64,000 nt of DNA from Ailurus styani (lineage: Eukaryota > Chordata > Mammalia > Carnivora > Ailuridae). Below are positions 12,480 through 24,381 of this stretch, one piece after another (the stretch's first letter is position 1; every line of letters begins with the position of its first letter). The stretch is taken from assembly GCA_002007465.1 (NCBI GenBank), contig LNAC01000377.1:1165349-1229348 (forward strand), written 5' to 3'. A program made the translations under genes and the position numbers. The notes under the pieces were generated by a model that did not search any database, was not told the DNA's origin, and was given only the letters and a program-made list of their open reading frames with translations.

Positions 12480-13250
12480 AATATATAGTAATCAAAATAG
12501 TTTGATGCTGACATAAAGATAGACACATAGATCAATGGAACAGGATAAAAAGCCCAGATATGAAATGATGCTTATCTCAACAATTAATCTACAACAAAGA
12601 GATAAGAACACACAATGAAGAAAAGACAGTCTCTTCAATAAATGGTGTTGAGAAAACTGGAGATCTACATGCAAAACCATGAAACTTGACTACTTTCTTA
12701 TATCATACAAATGTGAAATAAAAATGGATTAAAGACCAAATGGGAAGACCTGGCCATAAAACTCCTAAAAGAAACATCTCTTGTGCATGAGCCTCAACAA
12801 CATTTTTCAGGATATGTTTCCTCAAACAAGGAAAACAAAGGCAAAAATAAACTCTTGGACTTCATCAAACTAGAAAGCTTTTGCACAGTGAAGGAAACCA
12901 TTGGCTAAATGAAAAAGCAACCTACCCAATGGGAGAAGATATTTGCAAACAATATATTTGGATACTATCTAAAATATATAAATTACGCATACAACTCAAT
13001 ACCAAGAAAACAAATAATTTGATCAAAAATGGGCAGAGGATCTGAATAGACATTTCTCCAAAGATGACCTACAGATGGCTAAAATAAACATGAAACAATG
13101 CTCAACTTCACTCTCACCAGGGAAATGCAAATTAAACTCATACTGAGATACCACCTCACCCCAATCAGAATGCCGAGAATCAAAATGACAAGAAATAACA
13201 TGTGCTGGTGAGGAAGTGGAGAAAATGTTAAAATGAAGGTTTGTGAAGTG
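12480..13250 (+). mobile_element. L1 ORF2 3'-part fragment, unit 1
   Basis: Reads as the C-terminal half of carnivore L1 ORF2, with phrases such as 'gatgctgacataaagataga', 'agacagtctcttcaataaat', 'cttttgcacagtgaaggaaa' and 'gggcagaggatctgaataga'. It has many stops and small deletions and is not functional. Counterparts are 28830-29610 and 44690-45445. Confidence 0.8.
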
Positions 13251-14440
13251 TTTGTCACAGTGCCTGCCACATGGGAGTGCCTCACACAATGTAGCCAGTT
13301 CTGCTGCTGCTGCTTTTCTTAGATATGTATCCTGCCTCCCCATTCTGGATGTCTAAGACTCAGCAGGTGGACAACATACTCTGGACCTGAATCAAGCACT
13401 GGCTTCTCTGGGACCCAAGGGAAAGCTCAGGAGGAAGCCAGCATCTGCTATACACTCTTCCCCATCTCCAGTTGACCGTGTTCCACTCGTTACCTCTAAT
13501 TGGGACAGGGAGATGGTCCCTGGAGACCCCAGGTATGCCTAGGACCTGTACCCTGTGCACATTTGACATTCCAAACTTTAAATTGCTTCTGGAACTAACA
13601 GGGTCCCTGTAGGAGTTCACAACTGCTGCTTGAGGACTCCTTTCACTGCTGGGGAAGATGTACCCTTGGGATTTCTGGGCCTCAAACCAGGATGACAGGT
13701 CCTCTCCATGAAGAGTCTGTAGCTGAGACACCCAGTCAGCCTGCACGTCTAGGAGGAAGGATGTGAGAGAAACCCCACCAGAGGCTAAACTTTCCACAGG
13801 GATGTACGGAGAAGCAGAAGACACAAGGTCTCAGAGGTGAAGGAAGTCCAGCAGGAGAGTGTCTGGGGTCTTTCTCTGGCATCCAGGCTCTGGCCCAGGG
13901 CACAGTGAGGAGCTGAGAATTGGGTCTGGGATCAGCAGATTCAGAAAAGTGGCTGCAAGGAGGATGCATGTAGGGAGCACTGAGCCATGGTGGGTACAGG
14001 GGTGGTGGCCATGACTTTTGAAGAGCATNCAGGTAAGGAGCACTGGGCTGTGGTGGGGACAGGAGTGGTGGCCATAGCTTTTGCAGAGCATTTTCCAAAG
14101 AACGACTTTCCTCTTCACCCTGCCTCTGCTCCAAGTACCTTCCAGCTGCAAGTAACTGTGAGATGCTGATGCTGAGCAGGGAGGAACAGCTGAGGCTAAG
14201 CCCAGGCAGGTCCTCCTGTTCTACAGAGCTCACCACTGACCAAGCCCCTGCCCTGACACTGCTGTTCCACCCTCCCAGGAAGGGGCCCCGAGCCCTAGGA
14301 AGAGGGCAGCCAGATTTCCATCCCCTTCTTAGTGAGATCTCCCAGAAGACTGAGCCTTTCACAGGGTCAGAGGGTGAGCAGACAGGCAAGCTGGGACCCA
14401 TCCCTGTCTTTCATTCCCAGTCTGTGGCTGGTTCTGTTTC
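13250..14440. other. GC-richer spacer block with unassigned minus-strand ORF, unit 1
   Basis: A block with base composition unlike the AT-rich L1 DNA around it. On the minus strand an ORF of 154 codons at 13360-13824 (starting MSSASPYIPVESLASGG) recurs at 29731-30195 and, with small length changes, at 45554-46027 (157 codons). Overlapping minus-strand frames extend to 14401. I recognise no domain and no splice-consistent gene model. The copies are so recent that an open frame in all three is weak evidence of coding. An N at 14029 interrupts this copy. Confidence 0.4.
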
Positions 14441-14454
14441 CCTCACTTTCTTTC

Positions 14455-14915
14455 TATCCCCTTATTCATGGGGTATACCTCCCAAGAACCCCAATGGATC
14501 CCTGAAACCACAGGTAGTACTGAACTCTATGTTTCCTGTTTCTTCCTATACACACATACCTATGATAAAGTTTAATTTATGAATCTGACACCGTGAGAGG
14601 TTAACAATAACCAATAATAAACTACAACAATTATACCAACATACTGTAATAAATTCATATGAATGTGGTCTCTCTCTCACAGTATCTTATTGTACTGGAC
14701 TCCCTTTCTTCCTTGACAATGCAAGATGATAAAATGGCCACATGATGAGCCACACTGAGGTAAGGGACCTAGGGATTGAGATGCAACATAAGGCTACTCT
14801 TGACCTTGTGGCCATAGGTCAGAAACACTACCTTCTGCTCCAAAGTATAGTTGCAGGTGATGGTAGGGCAGGAACTGAAGCTTTGGAAAGCAAAATGTGA
14901 GTGAGGGAGGTTATT
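14455..14915. mobile_element. MER2/Tigger-like DNA transposon remnant, unit 1
   Basis: The wording 'cccaatggatccctgaaacc', 'tgataaagtttaatttatg' and the 'taacaataaccaataataaa' stretch matches my memory of the MER2/Tigger family of pogo-type DNA transposons. It encodes nothing. Counterparts are 30768-31215 and 46606-47050. A repeat-library search would settle the name. Confidence 0.55.
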
Positions 14916-15033
14916 TTACCAAGAATGTTTTTCCCTGAATACAATGTAATTTCTGCCCATTGTATTAGAAAATTTGATAGTATTGAAGAGGCACAAAGCG
15001 GAATCCCTTCCCCAGTTAATTTTGCTATAACTT

Positions 15034-15233
15034 CTTTTTTTTAAAGATTTTATTTATTTATTTGACACACAGAGAGAGAAATCACAAGTAGGCAGAGAGG
15101 CAGGCAGAGAGAGGGGAGGAAGCAGGCTCCCTGCTGAGCAGAGAGCCCAACGCGCCTCGATCCCAGGACCCTGAGATCATGACCTGAGCCGAAAGCAGAG
15201 GCTTTAACCCACTGAGCCACCCAGGCGCCCCTA
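15034..15233 (-). mobile_element. Can-SINE private to unit 1
   Basis: Young-looking minus-strand SINE with 'aagtaggcagagaggcaggc' and 'actgagccacccaggcgccc', flanked by the duplication 'ctataacttcttt'. Absent at the matching places in units 2 and 3. Confidence 0.93.
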
Positions 15234-15885
15234 CTATAACTTCTTTTCAGTCAATTTTATCCACATATACTGTTTATCTAACTGAGACCAAAGCAGCATG
15301 TACACTTTTATCCTTAAAGCATAATGATGTACTAGTGCAAAAATTATATAATTTAAATTATATAACAAAAAATCATATAACTTAAATGTCTAATATTCCA
15401 TTATATTAAATGGCACCATTAGGCATTATTGGTAGACAGTTATTCTGTTTCCTATATTCGTTCACAAATATTGCTGTGATGAAGGCTTTCATAGAGAAAT
15501 ATTGGCTTTCCACTCTCATTGATCATTTACAATTTTCTACCAGAGGTTGAAATACTGAGTTATGTGCATTTTCCAGGTTTTCTGTTTTTCTACACAAGCT
15601 TCTCTCCACAGAGGTTGCATGACAATACGTGGGACTCCAGACTGCATTTCTTTTCTCAGCTGCCTGCTGGCTCCAGAGATAAGTAGGGATCAGGCCACAA
15701 GCAAGACCCTATCCCAGCGTCACACCTGTAGGATGCAGCCACAAAGGTAAAAATTTCCCTTCCTTTCCTGGCTCTGACAGGGTGACTTGTGTCCACCGGG
15801 GGCTGTAGTTGTCAGAGCTCTTTCTGTTCTTCCATCCTGAGTCTCCTCCAAAGCCTGACACAGCACTATTTCCTGCTGGCCATAT

Positions 15886-16110
15886 TTTTTTTTTTAAATG
15901 GGACTTAAGGATTTTTTTTTGAGATTTTATTTATTTAGTTGACAGAGAGAGAGAGAGAGATCACAAGCAGACAGAGAGGCAGGCAGGGAACCGGGGGAGC
16001 AGGCTCCCTGCCAAGCAGGGAACCCGATGCGGGACTTGATCCCAGGACCCTGAGATCATGACCTGAGCCGAAGGCAGAGGCTTTAACACACTGAGACACC
16101 CAGGTGCCCA
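15886..16110 (-). mobile_element. Can-SINE private to unit 1
   Basis: Minus-strand SINE flanked by 'ggccatat' (15878-15885 and again after 16116). Units 2 and 3 read straight through the site ('ctggtcatatcttgatggg' in unit 2). Confidence 0.9.
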
Positions 16111-16163
16111 CTTGTTGGCCATATCTTGATGGGAAACCAAACATTCAGATCACCTCTTGGCTC

Positions 16164-16200
16164 ACACACACACACACACACACGCACACACACACAACAC
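16164..16200. repeat. (CA)n microsatellite, fused remnant in unit 1
   Basis: A CA tract with one CG interruption. In units 2 and 3 two separate CA tracts bracket about 1.4 kb; here only one remains and that segment is missing. Confidence 0.85.
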
Positions 16201-17300
16201 TGCAATTAAGAAAGAGCCATAGAAATATCACAAATGAGAATTCTGAAAACAGAGTCTGCCAATTGTAGCTGAGAGTCTGTAAATTCTCTATATAAAAGCA
16301 TGCAAGTCCTTCCATAAGCTAGCTGCTTGTGGGGAACCCAAGAATGGAGGCAGACAGCCAGAATACTACACAAGAATAAAGTATAAACATAAAAGGACAA
16401 AGAAGAAAACATTCCTTAGTCATCCTAGGCTAAGAATTTCACAAATACTCTAATGAGCTGGGATTAGATTTTAATGCCATATATCCTGCTATCTAATAAC
16501 TAGTCAGCCTGGTCATTAAGAATTGAGTTAAGTCCTCAGCAAGCTGCATGGCTGTCATTCCACAGTATGGGCTCACTCACTCCAATTACTCCTTCTTTCG
16601 AGTTCATAAAGTTCCTCCCCATGAGGAAACCTCCCCCACATATTGCCTTTAATATATATTAGAATAGGCAGATCCCAATTCTGACAATAGTCAAGTCTGT
16701 TTCTGAGGGTGGCAGACTAAAGAAGTATTCCTCATATGGTTGAAAATTTACCTAGGCTTTATTCTGCCTGGATGGGGATAAACACTTTTAAACAAGTTCC
16801 TTCCAAATGTAATCAACGTTTAACGAGGCTTGAAACTTTGGTACTTGTAAGAATTGGATCAGCTTGGGGATTCTCCCCTCTAAGAATCTAAAAAAGCCCA
16901 GATTAAGTGAAATTTCTATGCATTTCCATCAAATAGAAATAATTTACAGCATTTCCCATGCTCATCATGAAGCAGAGGAAAAGCCCTCCTTGACTGGGGA
17001 TTAGCTCTGCGGGGCTCAGGTCCTGTCTCTATCACCACCTTGCTCACAAGACTTGGAGAGGTCACTTTCCCTCTCTGGGCCTCAGTGCAAAATTTGTAAG
17101 CTCTGTTCCAGCCCTGACCTTCTCTCACCTAAGAGCTAAGCACACTCCTACCTACTGTCTCTTTCAGTCATTTACATCTTATGCACATATGTTCTCCTAT
17201 TATGTAGCACAGAGTGATGGTGTACCAGATGCTTGAGACTCTTCTCAAGAAAGTCTCCTGTGTTTCTTTTGTACTTTGCTGATGGCAGAAGGGATAGCAC
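16201..17300 (+). promoter_or_regulatory. 5' flank of B copy 1
   Basis: Upstream region shared with B copy 3 (49965-51042) and, with a 515-bp gap, with B copy 2 (33885-34458). It includes an AT-rich stretch near 16650, a partly palindromic 'ggggattctcccc' near 16866 and the acceptor-like site near 17167. The promoter itself cannot be placed from sequence alone. Confidence 0.4.
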
Positions 17301-18260
17301 ATGGAAAAAGCCAATTGGTCTTCCCCTGTGGTGGGGTTCATTATCCTGGGACTCTCAGCCCACCCAAGGCTGGAGAAAATATTCTTTGTGCTCATCCTCC
17401 TGATGTACCTGGTGATCCTGCTGGGCAATGGGGTCCTCATCCTGGTGACCATCCTTGACTCCCGTCTGCACACGCCCATGTACTTCTTCCTGGGGAACCT
17501 CTCCTTCCTAGACATCTGCTATACAACTTCCTCAGTCCCTCTCGTCCTGGATGGCTTCCTGACCCCCAGGAAAACCATCTCCTTCTCAGCCTGTGCCGTG
17601 CAGATGTTTCTCTCCTTTGCAATGGGAGCCACAGAGTGTGTGCTTCTGGGCATGATGGCATTTGACCGCTATGTGGCCATCTGTAACCCCCTTAGGTACC
17701 CGGTGGTCATGAGCAAGGCTGTCTACGTGCCCATGGCTGTCAGCTCCTGGGCTATTGGTGGTACTGCTTCTGTGGTACACACATCCTTGACAATTCAGCT
17801 GCCTTTCTGTGGGGACAATGTTGTCAACCACCTTGCCTGTGAGCTACTGGCTGTCTTGAAGTTGGCCTGTGTGGACATCTCCATCAATGTGATCAGCATG
17901 GGGGTGACCAATGTGATCTTCCTGGGGGTCCCAGTTCTGCTCATCTCCATCTCTTATGTCTTCATCATTGCTACCATCCTGAGGATCCCCTCAGCTGAGG
18001 GGAGGAAGAAGGCCTTCTCTACCTGCTCTGCCCACTTCACTGTGGTGGTCATCTTCTATGGGACCTTACTTTTCATGTATAGGAAGCCCAAGTCTAAGCA
18101 TACCCTGGAGAACGACAAAGAAGACCTTTCAGACAAGCTCATCCCCCTCTTCTATGGGGTGGTAACCCCCATGCTCAACCCCATCATCTACAGCCTCAGG
18201 AACAAGGATGTGAAGGCTGCTGTGAGGAACCTGATGGCTCAGAAATGTTTCAGCCCATAA
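17301..18260 (+). CDS. OR13C: Olfactory receptor, OR13C-like, type B copy 1, intact (319 aa)
   Basis: An odorant receptor of 319 residues, first of three intact B-type paralogues. It has NWS at 5-7, LGNG at 41-44, [10 protein letters not shown] at 59-68, C98/C180, [10 protein letters not shown] at 119-128, SY at 218-219, KAFSTCSAH at 237-245 and NPIIYSLRN at 293-301. It differs from the other B copies in the second extracellular loop (VNHLACELL at 175-183 where the others have INHF(T/I)CEIL), has V191 where the others have A, and has R261 and KHTLEN at 266-271 after TM6. The start ATG has a weak -3 base (C) but G at +4, and aligns with the other copies. A polypyrimidine tract ending in 'ctctttcag' near 17167 is a likely 3' splice site for a 5' non-coding exon. 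The next A-type locus, a pseudogene, lies about 2.2 kb downstream. Confidence 0.96.
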   Translation: MEKANWSSPVVGFIILGLSAHPRLEKIFFVLILLMYLVILLGNGVLILVTILDSRLHTPMYFFLGNLSFLDICYTTSSVPLVLDGFLTPRKTISFSACAVQMFLSFAMGATECVLLGMMAFDRYVAICNPLRYPVVMSKAVYVPMAVSSWAIGGTASVVHTSLTIQLPFCGDNVVNHLACELLAVLKLACVDISINVISMGVTNVIFLGVPVLLISISYVFIIATILRIPSAEGRKKAFSTCSAHFTVVVIFYGTLLFMYRKPKSKHTLENDKEDLSDKLIPLFYGVVTPMLNPIIYSLRNKDVKAAVRNLMAQKCFSP

Positions 18261-18405
18261 TGTAGGGTGGCTCCTCTTTGTTCTCACCTTATGGGAGGAA
18301 GACTTTTGAGCATTATAGCTGTTATTCAAAAGACAAATCAGGTTCTCCAGATTGGTCTCCTGACCTTCAGTCCATTTTCAGAAAATGTTTAACTTTACAG
18401 AGTAC

Positions 18406-18612
18406 ATCTTCTTCTTCTTCTTCTTCTTTTAAAGATAATTTATTGATTTGACACAGAGAGGATGTGACCAATCAGGTGGAAGGGCAGAGGGAGATGAAGA
18501 AACAGACTCCCCGCTGAGGAGGAAGTCTGACTCAGTGCTCAATCCCAGGACCCTGGGATCACACCCTGAGCCATAGGCAGACAATTAACCAACTGAGCCA
18601 CCCAGGCACCCC
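18406..18612 (-). mobile_element. Can-SINE downstream of B copy 1
   Basis: Begins with a (CTT)n tail at about 18407-18428 and ends 'gagccacccaggcaccc'. The matching place after B copies 2 and 3 ('gcatatcttctgagttt' near 35526 in unit 2) has no SINE. Confidence 0.88.
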
Positions 18613-20479
18613 CAGAGTATTAGCCACACAGCTGAGTTTTAGCCACACAGCTGAGAGTTTCAACAGATGCCAGACAATAAATCTCTAACTGAATACACAA
18701 AGACATTCTGAACACACACTAAAGCCAAGGAGAGAGGAACTATCAGAGCAAGGTGAGTGGCCTGCACTGTGTCTAAGCCACACAGTCAGTAAGCAGAGGA
18801 GAGAAAGTGCCCCCAGCATGGTTGCCATCCCTCTTGGATTTCCCAGGAGAGTCACAGGAACAGGGAGGAAGTGGGAATTTTCCTTTTGGACTTTTCATGG
18901 TGAGACAGTTTGCCTGAAGTACTAAGAAGAAGTTCTCCACATCGAGAGCTTTTGGGTGGGAACCATCTATTCTGATAAACTGAATTTCATTTTAGCTATG
19001 AGAAAATGGAGGCTATTTTTTCTCAGTGCACTTCACATTATAAAATATTGCTAGTAAGTTAATGGCAAGAAGGAATTTAGAGTTTGAATTTGATTTTCAT
19101 CACTTAAAGCAATTCCCACTAAAAAAGCTAGTATTTGGTTAGTTAATAACTCACATTCTGGGGGAAAAAAGATGATAGATAAATAGACAGACAGAGGCTA
19201 AATATATCTGAAGACTTCGGGGTTTAACATTTGACACATTCCTTTGTTTCAAGACTTCTCAAAATTCTTAATATGCCACAGTGCACTTTGAATGTCCAAG
19301 AGATGTAAACTCCGTAGCATTTCCTGAGCCTCCACAGCTCAGCAGGATAAAAACTGGGAAGCATTTTCTTCCCTATGACCTTCAGTGGGTTGCTTAATTT
19401 TTTCCAGTCTATATCTTCATATTTTAATACCTAAATACTTGATGTCACATGAGTTAGATAAGACATCATAAATAAGTACGTTGTAAAGGGTAAGCACAGT
19501 GGACACCAGCAGTGGTTGTATCATGAATGGTGCCTAGTGCTGTGTGCCCTGTGGAACAGAGGAGGACACGGTCCCTTGTAGAGCAACAGACACACAAGGT
19601 AAATGAGAGATTCAAAGATGTTAGCCGATGAACAGAAGCATTTTTATGACAAGTTCTACAAAATTCTTTGAATATGGCAGACTTTTTTCAAAAGAGAATT
19701 TAGAAAGTAAGCCCAATTTTTAGAATAGATTTTAGAAGTTGGAATGTTTTGCTTCAAATGATATTTACATTTCCTTATATTTATTAAGAATGCACTGCAT
19801 AAGGGAGTGACTGTGTGGTTCATTGGTTAGCGGCTGCCTTCAGCTCAGGACAGGATCCCGGGGTTCTGGGATGGAGCCCAGTGTCGGGCTCCCTGCTCAG
19901 GTGAGCCTGCTTCTCCCTCTCCTGCTGCTTGCTACTCCCCGTGCTGTGCTCTCTCTGTGTGTCAAATAAATAAATAAAATCTTTTTAAAAAGTGAATTGC
20001 CTACAGACGCATATTTGATTAATAAAATTTCACATCCTATGTTAGTCCTCTTCCTAATTTCTACTTTGCACCAGTAGGGAACAACCTTGCTATGGCAAAT
20101 ACACAATTAACATCTAGTGGCCATTTAAGCAAACTTCAGACACTTAGTGGAGCCATGCAATATCATTGTTAGAAGAGGTTTCAGGGGGTTTTCTTGTTCA
20201 ACCCAATGTACAGGATGCATGCAGTACCTCACCCCAGTCAGTGTGCATTGGCTTGGACATATCCAGTGACAAATAATTCAATACTTCAGAGTCTAGATTT
20301 TTCACTCAGCCCCAGCAAATTCTTTCTCAAATTATGCTTAACTCTACCTTCCAGTAGCTTCTACCTTCACTTGTAAATCAGCTTAGTGCCTCAGCAGAAG
20401 ATATACCAAATCTCTTCCCTCCTGTATATGAAGAAAGTTCTTCTGGTCCCTGAGTTCCTACCGGGCAACAGACCCAGTA
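18613..20479. other. B-to-A interval, units 1/2
   Basis: Shared with 35419-37229 and 52003-53721. No gene recognised. A short ORF in this interval in units 3 and 4 (36571-36843, 53064-53336) is interrupted here by a SINE. The segment at about 20112-20480 directly precedes the A pseudogenes. Confidence 0.5.
19803..19990 (+). mobile_element. Can-SINE in the B-to-A interval, unit 1/2
   Basis: Sense-strand SINE with a decayed head and an 'aaataaataaataaaatctt' tail. Units 3 and 4 are uninterrupted here ('atgaattgcctaaggatgcc'). Confidence 0.85.
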
Positions 20480-21353
20480 CGTCCTCCTATGCCAAATGTT
20501 CTTTGTGCTCATTCTCTCGTGGTATGTAGTGATCCTGCTGGGCAATGGGGTCCTAATCATGGTGACTGTGCCTACCACCTACCAGCACATGCTCATGTAC
20601 TTCTTCCTAGGGAATCCCTCCATCCTAGACATCTGCCACACAACCTGCTCAGTCTCCAGATTCTTGACATCTTCCTAAGCCCCAGGAAAACCATTTCCTT
20701 CTCAGCCTATGATGAGCAGATGTTTTTCTCCTTTGCCATGGGAGTCACAGAGTGTGTGCTTCTGGTCATGATGGCATTTGATCGCCATGTGGCCATCTGT
20801 AACCTCCTTATGTACCATGTGGTCATGAGCAAGGCTGCCTATGTGCTCATGGCTGCCATTTCCTGGGGAGCTGGAAGCATGACTGCCATGGTGCAACATC
20901 CTTAGCAATGTGACCGCCCTTCTGTGGGGACAATGTCATCAACTAACTTTATCTGGGAGATCCTGGCTATCCTGAAGTTGGCCTGAGATTCCCATCAATG
21001 TGATCGGTATGACAGTGGCCAATGTGATCTTTCCGGGCATTCCAGTTCTGTTCATTTTTGTCTCCTATGTGTTTATCATTGCTACCATCCTGAGGATCCC
21101 CTCAACTGAGGGGAGGAAAAAAGCCTTTGCCACTGTTCTGCCCACTTCACAGTCGTGGCTGTCTTCTATGGAACAATCCCCTTTGTGTGTGGGAAGCCCA
21201 AATCCAAGGACCCCCCTGGGGGAAGACAAGAAGGATGTTTCAGACAAGCTCACCTCCCTCTTCGATGGGGTGGTGACCCCCATGCTCAACCCCATCATCT
21301 ACAGCCTGAGAAACAAGGACGTGAAGGTTCTTCACAAACATGTCATTCAGTGA
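20480..21353 (+). pseudogene. Olfactory receptor type A pseudogene, unit 2
   Basis: This is the unit 2 counterpart of the intact A gene at 3771. Recognisable matter begins at the MFFVLIL segment (20496); about the first 26 codons, including the start, are missing or replaced. A one-base deletion after 'tcagt' near 20650 puts a TAA at 20676-20678. A second one-base deletion near 20895 creates TAG at 20903-20905. Several bases are lost near 20986, and a pair of compensating frameshifts lies between about 21130 and 21222. About 18 bases are missing near 21327. The loop-2 motif reads DRHVAIC. The [13 protein letters not shown] and KHVIQ ends survive. Too many lesions for a functional receptor; sequencing error is not a plausible explanation for all of them. 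Confidence 0.93.
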
Positions 21354-22167
21354 TGGTGGAGGGGTCCTGAGAGATCTCTATTCCCTAGTTTCTCACACCT
21401 GAGGGTCTCAGAGGATAAGATAAAAGGGTAATTTCATCAAAGGTTCATAGGCAAATCTGATTACACAGAAGGCTTTATGTGAATAGGAAGCATTTAATGG
21501 AATGTTTCTGCTCCATTCTAGAAGCACTTCTACAAAACTAAATACCATTGGTCAAGCCTTAGAGTTGTCTACCTCTCAGGTGCATACTGAACTACTTGAT
21601 GTCCAGGAAAAATAACACTTTGCGTTTTATTTTTGACTTACAAAGAGCTCTAGTCCATAGAGGGCTGCGAGTCCCAAATTCTCCCATCCTGACCATTGCA
21701 ACAATATGAGAGTTGAAAAGACATTGTTGGTATGTGCAAACACAGACAGCACATACCCCTATAAGCCCTTTCTCAAAAAGACATTTTATTTATAAAGTTC
21801 TCCCAACAAACAGCTAAAAATAAATAATGGAAGAACTGGGACAGATATGGTATGGAAGACACAGTGGAGAATAGTCAAGTGTCCAAAGACCAATAAAGTG
21901 TAATAAATGCTTGATACCAAATGTGCAAAGACAAATATATGAAGGAATTATTAGGAAATGCATCAAGGTAAATAGTGACAACAAAGCAATGGTTTCACTC
22001 CAGTTACAATTCTAGATGACTTTATTAAGCTGAGAAATTTAGAAAAAGAAGTATAGTTACAACACATTGAAGGTCTCATCTTATGAAGGATGTGGCAAGA
22101 AGGGAAATCTTATGAACATAATTCATTGCATTGATACTGAAATGACAAAAGTATTAATATGCTTGTT

Positions 22168-22362
22168 AGGGGCTCTTGGGTGCCTCAGTCAGTTAGTGGC
22201 TGCCTTTGGCTCAGGTCATGATCCCAGGGTCCTGGGATGGAGCCAAGCATTAGGCTCTCTGCTCAACTTCTCAGTGTGGAGTGTTTTCCCTCTCCCTCAC
22301 CCCTCCCCCACTTGTTCTCTCTCTTTCTTTCTCTCTGATAAATAAAATTTTTAAAAAAATAT
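22168..22362 (+). mobile_element. Can-SINE, unit 2 copy of the 6931 insertion
   Basis: Same site and orientation as the unit 1 SINE, with a shorter pyrimidine tract and more head changes ('ctcttgggtgcctcag'). Confidence 0.88.
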
Positions 22363-24381
22363 ATGTGCTTGTGAAAATTTTAAGGGAAAATACCAGTAGA
22401 CAAGTATTAGCATCAAGATGTTTGAAAGAATAAGAGCATGAGGAATGAGCAGAGAAACTTGATCAGATGAAAAAAGTCATTTACTGAACCTCAGTAGATT
22501 TAAATCATTGCAAATTAGATACATGATACACAGCACCCAGTTTTTTAAGGGGCTTCAAAGTTTCTAACATTAGGAAAGATTAAGAATTCTAGTGCAACCA
22601 TTTTACTAATAGATTCAAGAACAAAAAGTGATCTCATCAACAGATGTTGAGAAGTCACTTGATAAAATTTAACACTGATTTCTGACTTTTTAAAAGCAGC
22701 ACACTTCAATAGAGGACACTACCCTTAACATGAAAGAAAGTATCAGAACATCAGAAGCAGCATGCCTACGACTTGCATTAGGTCACCAGCTTTCAATGTC
22801 TACATCCTTTTGCAGGCTAGCTAATTAGATGAGATGAGGAAAATAAAGAACATAAATTTTGAAAAGAAGGTAAAAAAGAATACTATTCACAAATGCTGTT
22901 TAACTAGATAAATATTACTCGAAAGTCTAAACTACAAGACATCATAAGAAAGTACACTAGAGGGGTTGTAGATAATTCACCGCAGTCACAAAAATTTTAT
23001 ACCTGTGGAAAATATATAAAAAGTATTTAAATATTTAAAATGATCATATATTAACAGGAGAAATAGTAAGACACTTTCATTTTGGAGAAGGAAAAGTCCT
23101 GAATATAAGCCTTGGGACATTTAACTATCCTCCAATTGTCCTCATTCAAAGCCTTCTTCCTCTTGCCAACAGGTTGGAATGAGCCATTCTCCGTCCACTT
23201 TACCATCCCTACAGCAGGTCCATCCTCTTAGTTGGGAGGGAAGGTCCAACCTCAGGACTTGGAGGCAAAGATGAAGGCTCCCTGATCTAAAGGTCTCAGA
23301 AGCAAAGAAAACCAGCCTTCGACTCAGTCCATGCTTTTGGAGGTAACCAAAGAGTCTAGAACAGACCACTGACACATGGAGGCTTTCAGAGTTCTTCTGG
23401 TGTGTGAGTTACTTTCCACCTCATTACAACATACGACAATTTATCTCAGGTTAGGGTGAACCCTAAAATCTTCAAGAGATTACAGCCTCCAAAGAAAGTG
23501 TTTATTAACATGACCAAATCAAACATCCCAGATGGTCACAGACAACAGGTGATGAAAGTAATTACCCAAATAGGTGAAATCAGAGCATTTCAAACAAGAC
23601 CCATTCATGATAAAAACAAAACCAAATAAAACTTTCAGCATTGAACTAGAGGTCCCAGACAGGGCAGTAGGGCAAGAAAAGAGTCAAGTCTATCAATTTT
23701 GAAGGAAGACGAAAGTTGTCATTATTCACTGGTGTTATTATTGCCTATTATATACAAAACCTAAATAACTTTGAGATATAATATTTAAGAGTGTTCATCA
23801 ACAATAAATCAATGTATAAAAAATCTATTGCACTTCCACATTCCAGCAACAGTTATGAAATATTTTACAACATGCCAAGAAATACAAATGTACATATTTA
23901 TATATTTAAATGTAAGCACACATATTTAGATATTTAAATATAAATTTTAATATATTTGTATTAAAAGATAAATATCATCATGCAGGGGTAAATCTTTCAA
24001 AAGATATCCAAGACTTTTATGCATGAAAATTTTAATTATAACATGTTTTGAATGATAGTAAAATAGAGGAATATTTCCTCTTCATGGGCAAGAAATTCAC
24101 TATGGAGATATTAGTTCTCCTCAAATTCACCTATGGATTCAATATAATGCCAATTTTTAAACCCTTGAAATAATTATTCTACAACTGAAGAAGATGGCTC
24201 CTTAGGTCATAGAGAAGAACAAAGGACTAAAAATAGCCAAGATACATTTGAAGATGTACTAGGTGGGGATAAAAGGACTTACCCTACAAGATATCAAAGT
24301 ATACTATAAAACAGTATTGATTGGGCAGCATAGCATCAACACAGCAGTAGACAAATAAACCAATAGAAAGAATAGAGATCC

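Larger units (their letters stand above)
3849..20495 (+). repeat. Tandem unit 1 of OR array (about 16.6 kb)
   Basis: First unit, measured from the A-type MFFVLIL codons to the same point in unit 2. It contains the intact A gene, the spacer and B copy 1. It is the outgroup unit: it lacks the young L1 and the SINEs found at 28164 and 31949 in unit 2, and keeps 1645 bp (8425-10069) absent from the others. It has lost the MER20/MIR segment present in units 2 and 3. Private SINEs sit at 15034 and 15886. Confidence 0.85.

Noticed and set aside
13831..14401. Longer minus-strand ORFs of 221 and 106 codons containing an unknown residue
   Set aside because: They run through the N at 14029, where two paralogous pieces seem joined, so their length is not trustworthy.
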